This document shows, piece by piece, positions 24,112 to 31,534 of a DNA stretch of 64,000 nucleotides. The notes below the pieces were generated by a model. That model saw only the letters and a program-made list of their open reading frames with translations. It made no database searches and was not told the DNA's origin. The translations under genes were made by a program, and so were the position numbers. Position 1 is the first letter of the stretch; each line of letters starts with the position of its first letter. The DNA comes from Streptomyces sp. VRA16 Mangrove soil (GTDB taxonomy: Bacteria > Actinomycetota > Actinomycetes > Streptomycetales > Streptomycetaceae): assembly GCF_017377775.1 (NCBI RefSeq), contig NZ_JAFVLN010000023.1, forward strand, positions 51,594 through 115,593. The letters are read 5' to 3'.

Positions 24112-25689
24112 TCACCAGCTGGTCTTGCGCTCCAGTTCCCACATCAGCATGATCGTCGACGGGTCGAGGGCCCGCTCACCACCGGCGATGTCCTCGCTGG
24201 CCGCGATGTACTGCTTGCCCTGCCACAGCGGCAGCAGCCGCACATCCTGGGCCATGATCTGCTCCGCCCGCGCGAACTGCCGCACCACGGCGCCGCGGTC
24301 GCTCTCCCGGCGCGACTGCGGCAGCAGCTCGTCGGTGATCTCCGGCTCGGTGTACGGCGTACCGACCGCGTTCTCCTTGCCCACGAAGGGCGCGATGAAG
24401 TTGTCGGCGTCGGGGAAGTCGGGGAACCAGTTGCGCCCGAACGCCGGGTACTCGCCCTTGCGGTACCCGGCCTCGTACGTGTTCCACGGCCGGCTCTTGA
24501 GCGTCACCTTGAAGAGCCCGGACTCCTCCAACTGCCGCTTGATCTCAGCGAATTCGGGCGCGGTCGCGGAACCGAAACGGTCGGTGGTGTACCAGAGCGT
24601 GAGCGGGACCGGCGCCGTGATACCCGCCTTGGAGAGGATCTCCGCGGCCTTCGCCGGGCTCGGCTCACCATAGGCGTCGAAGAAGCCGGTGGTGTGTCCG
24701 ACGAGACCCGCAGGGACCATGGAGAACAGCGGGGTGACGGTGTCCTGGTAGACCTTCTCCGCGATGGCGCCGCGGTCCACGACCTGGGCGACGGCCTGGC
24801 GCACGGCCCGCTTGGCGGCCATCGGGTCCTTGGGGTTGAAGACGAGATAGCTGGTCTCCATGCCCGCGCCCTCGACGAGCTGGAGGCCCTCGTCGCCCTT
24901 CTTGTCCTGGAGGTTCACGACGTCGGATGCGGCGAGTCCGCGGTAGGTGAGGTCGATCTTCTTCGCCTTCAGGGCGGCGACCATGTCGGAGGACGTCGTG
25001 AAGTAGCGGATGGTCACGGCGCCGTTCTTGCGGTCGGCGAAGCCCTTGTACGAGTCGTTCCTGACCAGCTCGGCCCGGTCACCGGCCTTGTAGGTCTTGA
25101 GCACGTAGGGCCCGGAACCGCTCACCTTGCCGTCTCTGCGCAGGGACGTGGCCGGGTAGTCGTCGGGGTCGACGATCGACATGGCCGGGGTGGCGAGCAC
25201 GAACGGGAACGTCGCGTCCGGCTTCTTCAGGTGAAACGTCACATCGCGGCTGCCCTGCGTCGTGACGTTCTCCAGACTGCCCAGCAGCCCGTCGGGGCCG
25301 CCCTTGACCCCGATCTTGCGGATCCGGTCGATCGAGTACTTCACGGCGGCCGCGTCGAGGGTGTCCCCGTCGGAGAACTTCAGGCCCTCCCGCAGCTCGC
25401 AGTGGTAGACGCGGTTCTCGGCGTCCTTGAAGGAACAGGTGGCCGCGTCGGGCTCGGGCCGGGCGCCGCCCGACGGGAAGGCGACCAGGGTCTGGTACAC
25501 GTTCCGGAACAGCTCCCACGAGCCGTCCCACGAGGCGGCGGGGTCCAGGGTGCTGGGGGCACTCGTGGTCCCGACCACGATCGGGTCCTCGTCCTCGGAG
25601 TCGCTCGCGTTCACGACCCCGCACCCGGCCAGCAGGGGTATGAACGCAGTCGCCGCCAACGCGCGGGGGGCAAGCAACCGTTTGAACAC
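24112..25689 (-). CDS. ABC transporter substrate-binding lipoprotein (peptide type, SBP_bac_5)
   Basis: About 525 residues. The GTG at 25689 is preferred because GGAG lies 7 bases upstream; a GTG two codons earlier is too close to it. The signal peptide ends in the lipobox LLAGC. The domain pattern is the DppA/OppA type: ISTLDPAASWDGS-like opening, KFSDGDTLDAAAVKYSIDRI near 110, and GSGPYVLKTYKAGD near 195. It is secreted and membrane-anchored, binding peptides or similar ligands. No permease or ATPase gene is nearby, so it must work with components encoded elsewhere or act as a solo sensor. Confidence 0.85.
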   Translation of the reverse strand: MFKRLLAPRALAATAFIPLLAGCGVVNASDSEDEDPIVVGTTSAPSTLDPAASWDGSWELFRNVYQTLVAFPSGGARPEPDAATCSFKDAENRVYHCELREGLKFSDGDTLDAAAVKYSIDRIRKIGVKGGPDGLLGSLENVTTQGSRDVTFHLKKPDATFPFVLATPAMSIVDPDDYPATSLRRDGKVSGSGPYVLKTYKAGDRAELVRNDSYKGFADRKNGAVTIRYFTTSSDMVAALKAKKIDLTYRGLAASDVVNLQDKKGDEGLQLVEGAGMETSYLVFNPKDPMAAKRAVRQAVAQVVDRGAIAEKVYQDTVTPLFSMVPAGLVGHTTGFFDAYGEPSPAKAAEILSKAGITAPVPLTLWYTTDRFGSATAPEFAEIKRQLEESGLFKVTLKSRPWNTYEAGYRKGEYPAFGRNWFPDFPDADNFIAPFVGKENAVGTPYTEPEITDELLPQSRRESDRGAVVRQFARAEQIMAQDVRLLPLWQGKQYIAASEDIAGGERALDPSTIMLMWELERKTSW

Positions 25690-25738
25690 GCGCACGCTCC
25701 TCGATCGGCCATGCCATGGAATCGGCCGACCATATCGC

Positions 25739-25778
25739 AGTGCCCCGCCGGGTCAACTGCTTGCTCCGACGGGGCACT
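25739..25778 (-). terminator. hairpin after the SDR gene
   Basis: AGTGCCCCG at 25739-25747 and CGGGGCACT at 25770-25778 form a 9-bp perfect stem, 45 bp downstream of the leftward SDR gene and upstream of the lipoprotein gene. Confidence 0.6.
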
Positions 25779-25822
25779 TGAGCTGCGGGAAGTTTGTCTC
25801 GTGACGCCCGCAATCTGACGCG

Positions 25823-26578
25823 TCAGGCGACGCCCGCGTTGAGGAAGATGCCGCCGTCGACGACGAGCGTCTGCCCGGTGATCCAGTCCGACTGGGACGA
25901 GGTGAGGAACGCGGCGGCGCCGCCGATGTCCTCCGGAACCCCGAGCCGGCCCAGCGGGTAGGCGGCCGCGGCCTCGGCCTCCCGGCCCTCGTACAGGGCC
26001 TGCGCGAACTTGGTCTTCACGACGGCCGGGGCGATCGAGTTGACCCGCACCTTGGGCGCGAACTCGTGCGCCAGCTGCAGCGTCAGGTTGACCATGGCGG
26101 CCTTGCTCATGCCGTACGCGCCGATGAACGGCGAGGCGGAGACACCGGCGACGGACGCGATGTTCACGATCGCGCCGCCGTTCTCCTTCTGCCACGCCCG
26201 GTACGTCTGCTGCGCGAAGCCGAGCGCCGAGATGACGTTCGTCTCGAAGACCTTCCTGGCCACGTTCAGGTCGAGTTCGGCGATCGGCCCGAACACCGGG
26301 TTCGTACCGGCGTTGTTGACGAGGAAGTCGACGCGGCCGAACGCCTCCATGGTGCGCTCGACGGCGGCGGCCTGGTGGGCCTCGTCGTGCGCCTTGCCGG
26401 CCACGTAGACGGCCCGGTCGGGGCCGAGCTTCTCCACGGCCTCCTTGAGCGCTTCCTCGCCGCGACCGGTGATGCACACGCGGTCGCCGCGCGCGACGAG
26501 GGCCTCGGCGATGCCGTAACCGATGCCGCGGCTCGCGCCGGTGACGAGGGCGACCTTGCCCGAGAGTTCTGCGGTCAT
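25823..26578 (-). CDS. SDR family oxidoreductase
   Basis: 251 residues. TGASRGIGYG near residue 14 binds NAD(P); LVNNAGTNPVFGP lies near 86 and YGMSKAAMVNL (YxxxK) near 155. The C-terminus is WITGQTLVVDGGIFLNAG, as in FabG-like enzymes. It lies 17 bp downstream of a second reductase gene on the same strand, so the two form a probable operon. It may act on fatty-acyl or related intermediates; the exact substrate is unknown. Confidence 0.85.
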   Translation of the reverse strand: MTAELSGKVALVTGASRGIGYGIAEALVARGDRVCITGRGEEALKEAVEKLGPDRAVYVAGKAHDEAHQAAAVERTMEAFGRVDFLVNNAGTNPVFGPIAELDLNVARKVFETNVISALGFAQQTYRAWQKENGGAIVNIASVAGVSASPFIGAYGMSKAAMVNLTLQLAHEFAPKVRVNSIAPAVVKTKFAQALYEGREAEAAAAYPLGRLGVPEDIGGAAAFLTSSQSDWITGQTLVVDGGIFLNAGVA

Positions 26579-26595
26579 GTCCTGTTCCTCCGGCT

Positions 26596-27357
26596 TCAGT
26601 TGAGCGGTCCGCCGGCCACGTACATGACCTGGCCGGAGACGAAGCCGGCCGCCTCGCCGGTGAAGAAGGCGATGGCGTTGGCGATGTCGTCGGGCCTGCC
26701 GACGCGCTGCACCGGGATCTGCGTGGCGGCCGCGGCCTGGAACTCCTCGAAGCCCATGCCGACGCGCTCGGCGGTGGCGGCGGTCATGTCCGTGACGATG
26801 AAGCCGGGGGCGACGGCGTTGGCGGTGACGCCGAACTTGCCGAGCTCGATCGCGAGGGTCTTGGTGAAGCCCTGCAGACCGGCCTTGGCGGCGGAGTAGT
26901 TGACCTGGCCGCGGTTGCCGAGCGCCGAGGACGACGAGAGGTTCACGATGCGGCCGAACTTGGCGTCCACCATGTGCTTCTGGACGGCCTTGGACATCAG
27001 GAACGCACCGCGCAGGTGCACGTTCATGACCGTGTCCCAGTCACTCGCGCTCATCTTGAACAGCAGGTTGTCGCGGAGCACGCCCGCGTTGTTGACCAGG
27101 ATGGTCGGCGCGCCGAGCTCCTCGGCGATGCGCGCGACGGCGGCCGCGACCTGCGCCTCGTCGGAGACGTCGCAGCCCACGGCGAGCGCCTTGCCACCGG
27201 CGGCGGTGATCTTCTCGACGGTGTCCTTGCAGGCGGCCTCGTCGAGGTCGATCACGGCGACGGCGCGGCCCTCTGCGGCCAGACGGATCGCGGTGGCGGC
27301 GCCGATGCCGCGCGCGGCCCCGGTGACGATCGCTACGCGCTGCTCAGTGGTGGACAT
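26596..27357 (-). CDS. fabG: 3-oxoacyl-ACP reductase-like enzyme (FabG type)
   Basis: 253 residues. Motifs: TGAARGIGAATA near residue 12, LVNNAGVLRDNLL near 88, VNLSSSSALGNRGQVNYSAAKAG near 140 with catalytic Ser, Tyr and Lys, and the FVSGQVMYVAGGP end. NNAGVLRDN is characteristic of 3-ketoacyl reductases including FabG and PhaB. A dedicated role in primary fatty-acid synthesis cannot be assumed, because Streptomyces have many paralogues. It is the first gene of the pair with the SDR at 25823. Confidence 0.75.
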   Translation of the reverse strand: MSTTEQRVAIVTGAARGIGAATAIRLAAEGRAVAVIDLDEAACKDTVEKITAAGGKALAVGCDVSDEAQVAAAVARIAEELGAPTILVNNAGVLRDNLLFKMSASDWDTVMNVHLRGAFLMSKAVQKHMVDAKFGRIVNLSSSSALGNRGQVNYSAAKAGLQGFTKTLAIELGKFGVTANAVAPGFIVTDMTAATAERVGMGFEEFQAAAATQIPVQRVGRPDDIANAIAFFTGEAAGFVSGQVMYVAGGPLN

Positions 27358-27405
27358 GCTCTTCGGTCTCCTCGCCCTAGAGGTCGGCTGCTCGGCTGCG
27401 AATCG

Positions 27406-27421
27406 CTGAGCAACCGCTTAG
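27406..27421. promoter_or_regulatory. imperfect palindrome upstream of the fabG-like operon
   Basis: CTGAGC-AACC-GCTTAG: 6-bp arms with one mismatch, 49 bp upstream of the reductase start. This is a plausible TetR-type operator, but no regulator gene is adjacent. Confidence 0.45.
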
Positions 27422-27491
27422 TACCCTGTGCGGGTGACGCTAGAAGCCCTGGCACCCGGTGTCAACGTACCCACCGGGTGCCCCTGATCAC

Positions 27492-27531
27492 TCAGCGCGG
27501 GATCGGCGCGGAATCAGCGCGGGATCAGCGC
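27492..27531. repeat. 11-bp tandem repeat overlapping the DUF3037 stop codon
   Basis: Units TCAGCGCGGGA (27492-27502), TCGGCGCGGAA, TCAGCGCGGGA (27514-27524) and a partial copy TCAGCGC (27525-27531). Read leftwards, three of the units contain TGA; the one at 27525-27527 is the gene's stop codon. As 11 is not a multiple of three, the extra TGAs fall in different frames. Confidence 0.75.
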
Positions 27532-27908
27532 ACCAGCAGGTCGAGCAGACGCTCCGCCTCGGCGGCCGGATCGGTGGTCAGACCGGTGTGCACGGGCCCC
27601 GGCTGCACCACGGTCGAGCGGGGCGCGACGAGCCAGCGGTAGCGCCGCCCGGCGTCGTCCGCGCCGGCCTGGCCGGCCCCGTCGCCTCCCGCGCAGTGCC
27701 GCTCGACCGCGTCGAGCAGCGCCCGCACCCCCACCACGTCGGCGTCGGGGTCGAGGGCGAGCAGCCGCGCCTCGTCCAGGTGGGTGAGGGCGGTGACGTA
27801 GGACTGGGCGCGGCAGTACACGACCACACCGGCGTTGATCTGCTCCCCGCGCTCCACGCGCGGCACCACGCGCAGCAGGGCGTACTCGAAGACGTCGCGC
27901 TCGCTCAC
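27525..27908 (-). CDS. DUF3037 protein
   Basis: 127 residues from the GTG at 27908, which overlaps the HipA-like TGA as GTGA. The start VFEYALLRVVPRVERGEQINAGVVVYCR is the DUF3037 signature, followed by LDEARLLALDPDADVVGVRALL. Function is unknown. Translational coupling to the HipA-like kinase indicates the two act together. The gene ends in an 11-bp tandem repeat. Confidence 0.8.
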   Translation of the reverse strand: MSERDVFEYALLRVVPRVERGEQINAGVVVYCRAQSYVTALTHLDEARLLALDPDADVVGVRALLDAVERHCAGGDGAGQAGADDAGRRYRWLVAPRSTVVQPGPVHTGLTTDPAAEAERLLDLLVR

Positions 27909-28720
27909 CGGCCGGCTCCTTCTTCCTTCGTGATCCAGCCCGTGGGCCGCCGGGCCGCCGCGGCGGTCTCCGGCAGGTCGATACGTTCCTGAAGTCCGGG
28001 GACGCGTTCGAGCAGCGTCTCCACGTATGCGCGCCGGACCGCGTCCGGAGTGTCGAAGCCGGGCTCGTCCGTCAGCCAGACGTCGGGCACGTCGGCGGCG
28101 CACTCGGCGAGCAGCTCCTCGGTGACCTGCGGCGCAAGACCGGCGGCCGCCGCGGCGAGGTCGGGCCCGAACGGGGCGAGGGCGTGGTCGCCGGCGTCGT
28201 ACGGCTTGCCCGCCCAGACGGCGGCGCCGCGCCAGTTGTGGTGCCAGATCATGCTGGCGCCGTGATCGATGAGCCACAACGCGCCGTCCCGGACGAGCAT
28301 GTTGGGGTTGCGCCAGGACCGGTCGACGTTGTTGATCAGGGCGTCGAACCAGACGACCCGGCCGGCCTCGGCCGGGTCGACGGCGTAGGCGAGCGGGTCG
28401 AAACCGAGCGCGCCGCTGAGGAAGCGCATTCCGAGGTTGGTGCCGCCGCTGCCCTTGAGCAGTCCCTGCACCTCGGGGTCCGGCTCGCCGAGGCCGATCA
28501 CCGGGTCGAGGCCGAGCGCGACGAGTCCGGGCACCCGGAAGCCGAGCCGGCGCGCCAGCTGCCCGCAGATCACCTCCGCGACGAGCGTCTTGCGGCCCTG
28601 GCCCGCGCCGGTGAACTTCATGACGTACGAGGTGTGATCGTCGGCCTCGACCAGGCCGGGCAGCGATCCGCCCTCCCTCAAAGGGGTGACATAACGGGTC
28701 ACTGTGACTTCGGTGAGCAT
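27905..28720 (-). CDS. HipA-like kinase-fold protein
   Basis: 271 residues, shorter than HipA toxins (about 440) and lacking the N-terminal Couple_hipA domain. Kinase-like features: YVMKFTGAGQGRKTLVAEVICGQLARRLG near residues 32-60 (ATP-binding lysine, then Glu), a catalytic-loop candidate FDALINNVDRSWRNPNMLV near 125-143, and a metal-binding LIDHGASM near 150. It is coupled to a DUF3037 gene. There is no HipB-type antitoxin nearby, so a role as a classical persistence toxin is not supported. Substrate unknown. Confidence 0.75.
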   Translation of the reverse strand: MLTEVTVTRYVTPLREGGSLPGLVEADDHTSYVMKFTGAGQGRKTLVAEVICGQLARRLGFRVPGLVALGLDPVIGLGEPDPEVQGLLKGSGGTNLGMRFLSGALGFDPLAYAVDPAEAGRVVWFDALINNVDRSWRNPNMLVRDGALWLIDHGASMIWHHNWRGAAVWAGKPYDAGDHALAPFGPDLAAAAAGLAPQVTEELLAECAADVPDVWLTDEPGFDTPDAVRRAYVETLLERVPGLQERIDLPETAAAARRPTGWITKEEGAGR

Positions 28721-28836
28721 GGGGCCAGGTTATGAGATCGGCGAGGTGTTGAACGCTCCGGGATCACCGTACGTACCGCTGGGAAACCCCCACGGATCCA
28801 GCCCCGCCCGACCCAGAACCGAAAGGAACCGACGGC

Positions 28837-29313
28837 ATGACCGTTTCGCACGAGGCCGGTCCCACCGACCCCACCGGCACCACTCACCCCGACGGTGTCG
28901 CTCCGTCCCGCCGCACCGTCGTCGCCGCGGTCGGCGCGGCCGGGCTCGCCGCGGCGCTGACCGCGTGCGGGAGCTCCGACGACGGCGGCGGGTCGGAGCC
29001 CGCGGGCAACGCCTCGGCGGCGGGCGGCGGCGCGCTCGCCAAGACCGCGGACATCCCGGAGGGCGGCGGCAAGATCTTCGCCGACCAGGGTGTCGTGGTG
29101 ACACAGCCGACGAAGGGCCAGTTCAAGGCGTTCTCCTCGACCTGTACGCATCAGGGCTGCAAGGTGTCGAAGATCGAGGGCGGCACGATCGACTGCCCGT
29201 GTCACGGCAGCAAGTTCTCCATCGAGGACGGCTCCGTCAAGCACCCGCCCGCCACCCAGCCGCTGCCCGCGAAGCAGATCACGGTCAGCGGCGACTCGAT
29301 CAGCCTCGCCTAG
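28837..29313 (+). CDS. Rieske [2Fe-2S] lipoprotein, Tat-exported
   Basis: 158 residues; the ATG follows GAAAGGAACC. The signal has a twin-arginine motif (PSRRTVVAAVG at about 24-34) and a lipobox LTAC, so it is probably a Tat-exported lipoprotein. After a Gly/Ala linker, the Rieske domain has both cluster motifs, CTHQGC near 105 and CPCHGSKF near 124. This is a common solo Streptomyces electron-transfer lipoprotein; the partner is unknown. Its end overlaps the end of the convergent isochorismatase-fold gene by 14 bp. Confidence 0.85.
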   Translation: MTVSHEAGPTDPTGTTHPDGVAPSRRTVVAAVGAAGLAAALTACGSSDDGGGSEPAGNASAAGGGALAKTADIPEGGGKIFADQGVVVTQPTKGQFKAFSSTCTHQGCKVSKIEGGTIDCPCHGSKFSIEDGSVKHPPATQPLPAKQITVSGDSISLA

Positions 29314-29941
29314 GGCGCTTCCACGCGGCGAGCACGTCCCTGGTCGCCGTGACGGTGGCGACCAGGGCGAGCGTGTTGCGGATCATCGCCGGGGTGTAGT
29401 CGGAGGGCACCCCGGCGATGGCGTCCCCGGGCACGACGACGTCGTAGCCCAGGTTCACCGCGTCGAAGACGGCGTTCGGTATCGCCACGTTGCTGGAGAC
29501 ACCGGTGACGACGAGGGTGCGGCAGCCGAGGTTGCGCAGCAGCGCGTCGACGTCCGTGCCCGCGATCGGGGAGAGCCCGTGCAGCCGGCGCACCACGAGG
29601 TCCTCGTCGGCGACCTCGATGGGCGGTGCGACGCGCACCGCCCTGCTGCCGCTGAGCTGCTGGACGGGGAGGCGTTCGGCGGCCCGGAAGAGGCGGCCGT
29701 TCCGGTTGGCGCCGCGCCCGTCGGGGCGGCGTTCGGCGACCGCGTGCAGGACCTGCACCCCACCCTCGTGGGCGGCGGCCACGAGCTGCGCGATCCGGGT
29801 GAGCGCCCCCGACTTACTTGCCTCCTCGGCGAGTTCGGGCAGGGCGCTGTCGGTGCCGACGACGCCCTGCTGGCACTCGACGGTGAGCAGCACGGTGGTG
29901 GCCGGGGCGAGCAGTTCGGCCAGGTGCTCGGGTGTCGCCAT
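29300..29941 (-). CDS. isochorismatase-fold (cysteine hydrolase-like) protein lacking the usual triad
   Basis: 213 residues from the ATG at 29941. The fold is recognisable from VLLTVECQQGVVG near residue 17, GLSPIAGTDVDALLRNLG near 120, and VVTGVSSNVAIPNAVFDAVNLGYDVVVPGDAIAG near 140-173. At the places where the family has Asp, Lys and Cys, this protein appears to have Glu (VEC), Arg (VVRRLHG) and Ala (NVAIP). This subgroup is common in actinobacteria and may not be a thiol hydrolase. The role is unknown. Confidence 0.7.
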   Translation of the reverse strand: MATPEHLAELLAPATTVLLTVECQQGVVGTDSALPELAEEASKSGALTRIAQLVAAAHEGGVQVLHAVAERRPDGRGANRNGRLFRAAERLPVQQLSGSRAVRVAPPIEVADEDLVVRRLHGLSPIAGTDVDALLRNLGCRTLVVTGVSSNVAIPNAVFDAVNLGYDVVVPGDAIAGVPSDYTPAMIRNTLALVATVTATRDVLAAWKRPRRG

Positions 29942-30015
29942 GGTTTCCCCCTGCTTCGCGGACGCTTCACGGGCTGCTGGAGGGTAGCCACCATTGCGCG
30001 TGGACGGAAGAGCCC

Positions 30016-30052
30016 GCATGCTGCGTGACTGACGAGCCGTCAGCGAGCATGC
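30016..30052. promoter_or_regulatory. nested palindrome upstream of the PNPOx-fold gene
   Basis: Inner repeat CTGACG (30029-30034), AGC, CGTCAG (30038-30043). Outer repeat GCATGCT (30016-30022) and AGCATGC (30046-30052). It lies 13 bp before the start at 30065. This is either a TetR-like operator or a 5' UTR hairpin close to the ribosome binding site. Confidence 0.5.
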
Positions 30053-30064
30053 GGAGGAGCACCC

Positions 30065-30532
30065 ATGACCGTCACCCAGCGCAGGGGCCGCAGGATCATG
30101 ATGAGTCCGCAGGAACGGGACGCGTTCCTCGCGGAGCAGCGCACCTGCCGCGTGGCCACGGTCTCGGCCGACGGCACGCCGCACGTGAGCCCGCTGTGGT
30201 TCCTGTGGGACGGCACGTCGCTGTGGCTGTACTCCCTCGCACGCAGCCGCCGTTGGGCGGATCTGACGGCGGACGGGCGGGTCGCCGTGGTGGTCGACGC
30301 GGGCGACGAGTACGGCGAGCTGCGCGGCGTCGAGCTCTGCGGCCGGATCGAGTTCGTCGGCGAGTCCCCGCGCACCGGCGAGCCGTTCCCCGAACTGGAG
30401 GCTCCGGAGCGGCAGTTCGCCGAGAAGAACTTCGGCCTGCCCACGATGGTCTACGACGGGCGGCACGCCTGGGCCCGGCTGACCCCGGACAAGATCGCCT
30501 CATGGGACTTCCGGAAGCTGGCCGGTCTGTAG
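30065..30532 (+). CDS. pyridoxamine 5'-phosphate oxidase-fold protein
   Basis: 155 residues; the ATG follows GGAGGAGCACCC. The split-barrel fold is indicated by RDAFLAEQRTCRVATVSADGTPHVSPLWFLWDGTSLWLYS near residues 19-58, the usual flavin/F420-binding half. A later RIEFVG strand and the terminal LTPDKIASWDFRKL are typical of small PPOX-class F420/FMN proteins in actinobacteria. It may be a reductase of small molecules; the cofactor is not certain. Confidence 0.75.
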   Translation: MTVTQRRGRRIMMSPQERDAFLAEQRTCRVATVSADGTPHVSPLWFLWDGTSLWLYSLARSRRWADLTADGRVAVVVDAGDEYGELRGVELCGRIEFVGESPRTGEPFPELEAPERQFAEKNFGLPTMVYDGRHAWARLTPDKIASWDFRKLAGL

Positions 30533-30541
30533 TCGGTCCCG

Positions 30542-31459
30542 CTACGCGCCGGCGAACTGTCCGAGGTCCGCGCCCGCCTTCTGCAGCGCCCGCACGGCCG
30601 CCCGGATGGACGGCCGCCGGTCCGCGTCCGCCCGCCACACCACGTACACATGGCGCCGCACCTGCTGGCGCACCGGCACGGTCACCACGCCCTGCGGCAT
30701 CGGGTCGCGGCCGAGCAGCGGGGCGACGCACACCCCCAACCCGGCGGCGACCAGGCCGAGTTGGGTGTGCGTCTCGGCGGCGCGGTGGCCGACCTGCGGC
30801 TCGACCCCCTTGGCGCGCAGCGTGAACAGCAGCCACTCGTGGCAGAACTCGCCCTCGCCCCAGGTGATCCACTCGTCGTCGGCGAAGTCCTCGAGACCCA
30901 CCTCGGCACGGTCCGCGAGGGGGTGGCCGACCGGCATGGCGATGTCGGCGGGGTCGTCCATGATGCTCGCCTTCACCAGCCCGTCGGGCATCGGCATCGG
31001 TTTGTTGTACCAGTCGAGCACGACGGCCAGGTCGAGATCGCCGCGCACCACCCCGGCGACCCCGGCCTCGGGCTCCAACTCCTGCGAACGCAAGCGCAGT
31101 TGGGGATGATCGGCGCGCAGTGCGGCCAGCGCGTGCGGGAACAGTCCGCGGGCCGCGGTCGGGAACGCCGAGATGCGCAGCTCGCCGACGACCTGTCCGC
31201 GCTGCGCCTCCAGGTCGGACTGGGCGAGCTCGACCTGGGAGAGGATGCGCGCCGCGTGCTCGGCGAGCAGCCGGCCCGCGTCCGTGAGCCGCACCCCGCG
31301 CCCGTGCTTGGCGAGCAGCTGCTGGCCCGCCTCGCGCTCCAGCTTGGCCATCTGCTGGGAGACGGCGGACGTCGTGACGTGCAGCGCCTCGGCGGCGCCG
31401 CTGACCGAGCCGTGCCGGGCGAGGGCGTCCAGGACGCGCAGGCGCTCCAAGTTCAACAT
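30542..31459 (-). CDS. LysR family transcriptional regulator
   Basis: 305 residues from the ATG at 31459. The winged HTH is LERLRVLDALARHGSVSGAAEALHVTTSAVSQQMAKLE at residues 4-41, followed by a periplasmic-binding-like effector domain. It is divergent from an EamA transporter gene, with repeated AAGCGA boxes between the starts, so that exporter is the probable target. Confidence 0.85.
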   Translation of the reverse strand: MLNLERLRVLDALARHGSVSGAAEALHVTTSAVSQQMAKLEREAGQQLLAKHGRGVRLTDAGRLLAEHAARILSQVELAQSDLEAQRGQVVGELRISAFPTAARGLFPHALAALRADHPQLRLRSQELEPEAGVAGVVRGDLDLAVVLDWYNKPMPMPDGLVKASIMDDPADIAMPVGHPLADRAEVGLEDFADDEWITWGEGEFCHEWLLFTLRAKGVEPQVGHRAAETHTQLGLVAAGLGVCVAPLLGRDPMPQGVVTVPVRQQVRRHVYVVWRADADRRPSIRAAVRALQKAGADLGQFAGA

Positions 31460-31460
31460 G

Positions 31461-31499
31461 TAAGCGATGCTAAGCGATACAGCGCACGTATTCTCGCTT
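31461..31499. promoter_or_regulatory. LysR operator region with direct and inverted AAGCGA boxes
   Basis: TAAGCGATGC (31461-31470) is followed directly by TAAGCGATAC (31471-31480). A third box, TCGCTT (31494-31499), is in inverted orientation. It is located between the divergent LysR (31459) and EamA (31535) starts. Confidence 0.5.
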
Positions 31500-31534
31500 G
31501 TGCTACGAGAAAGTGGGAAGCCACTCTTGTCGGC

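Noticed and set aside
27905..28720. HipA toxin-antitoxin module
   Set aside because: The protein is short, lacks the Couple_hipA domain, and no HipB-like HTH gene is adjacent.
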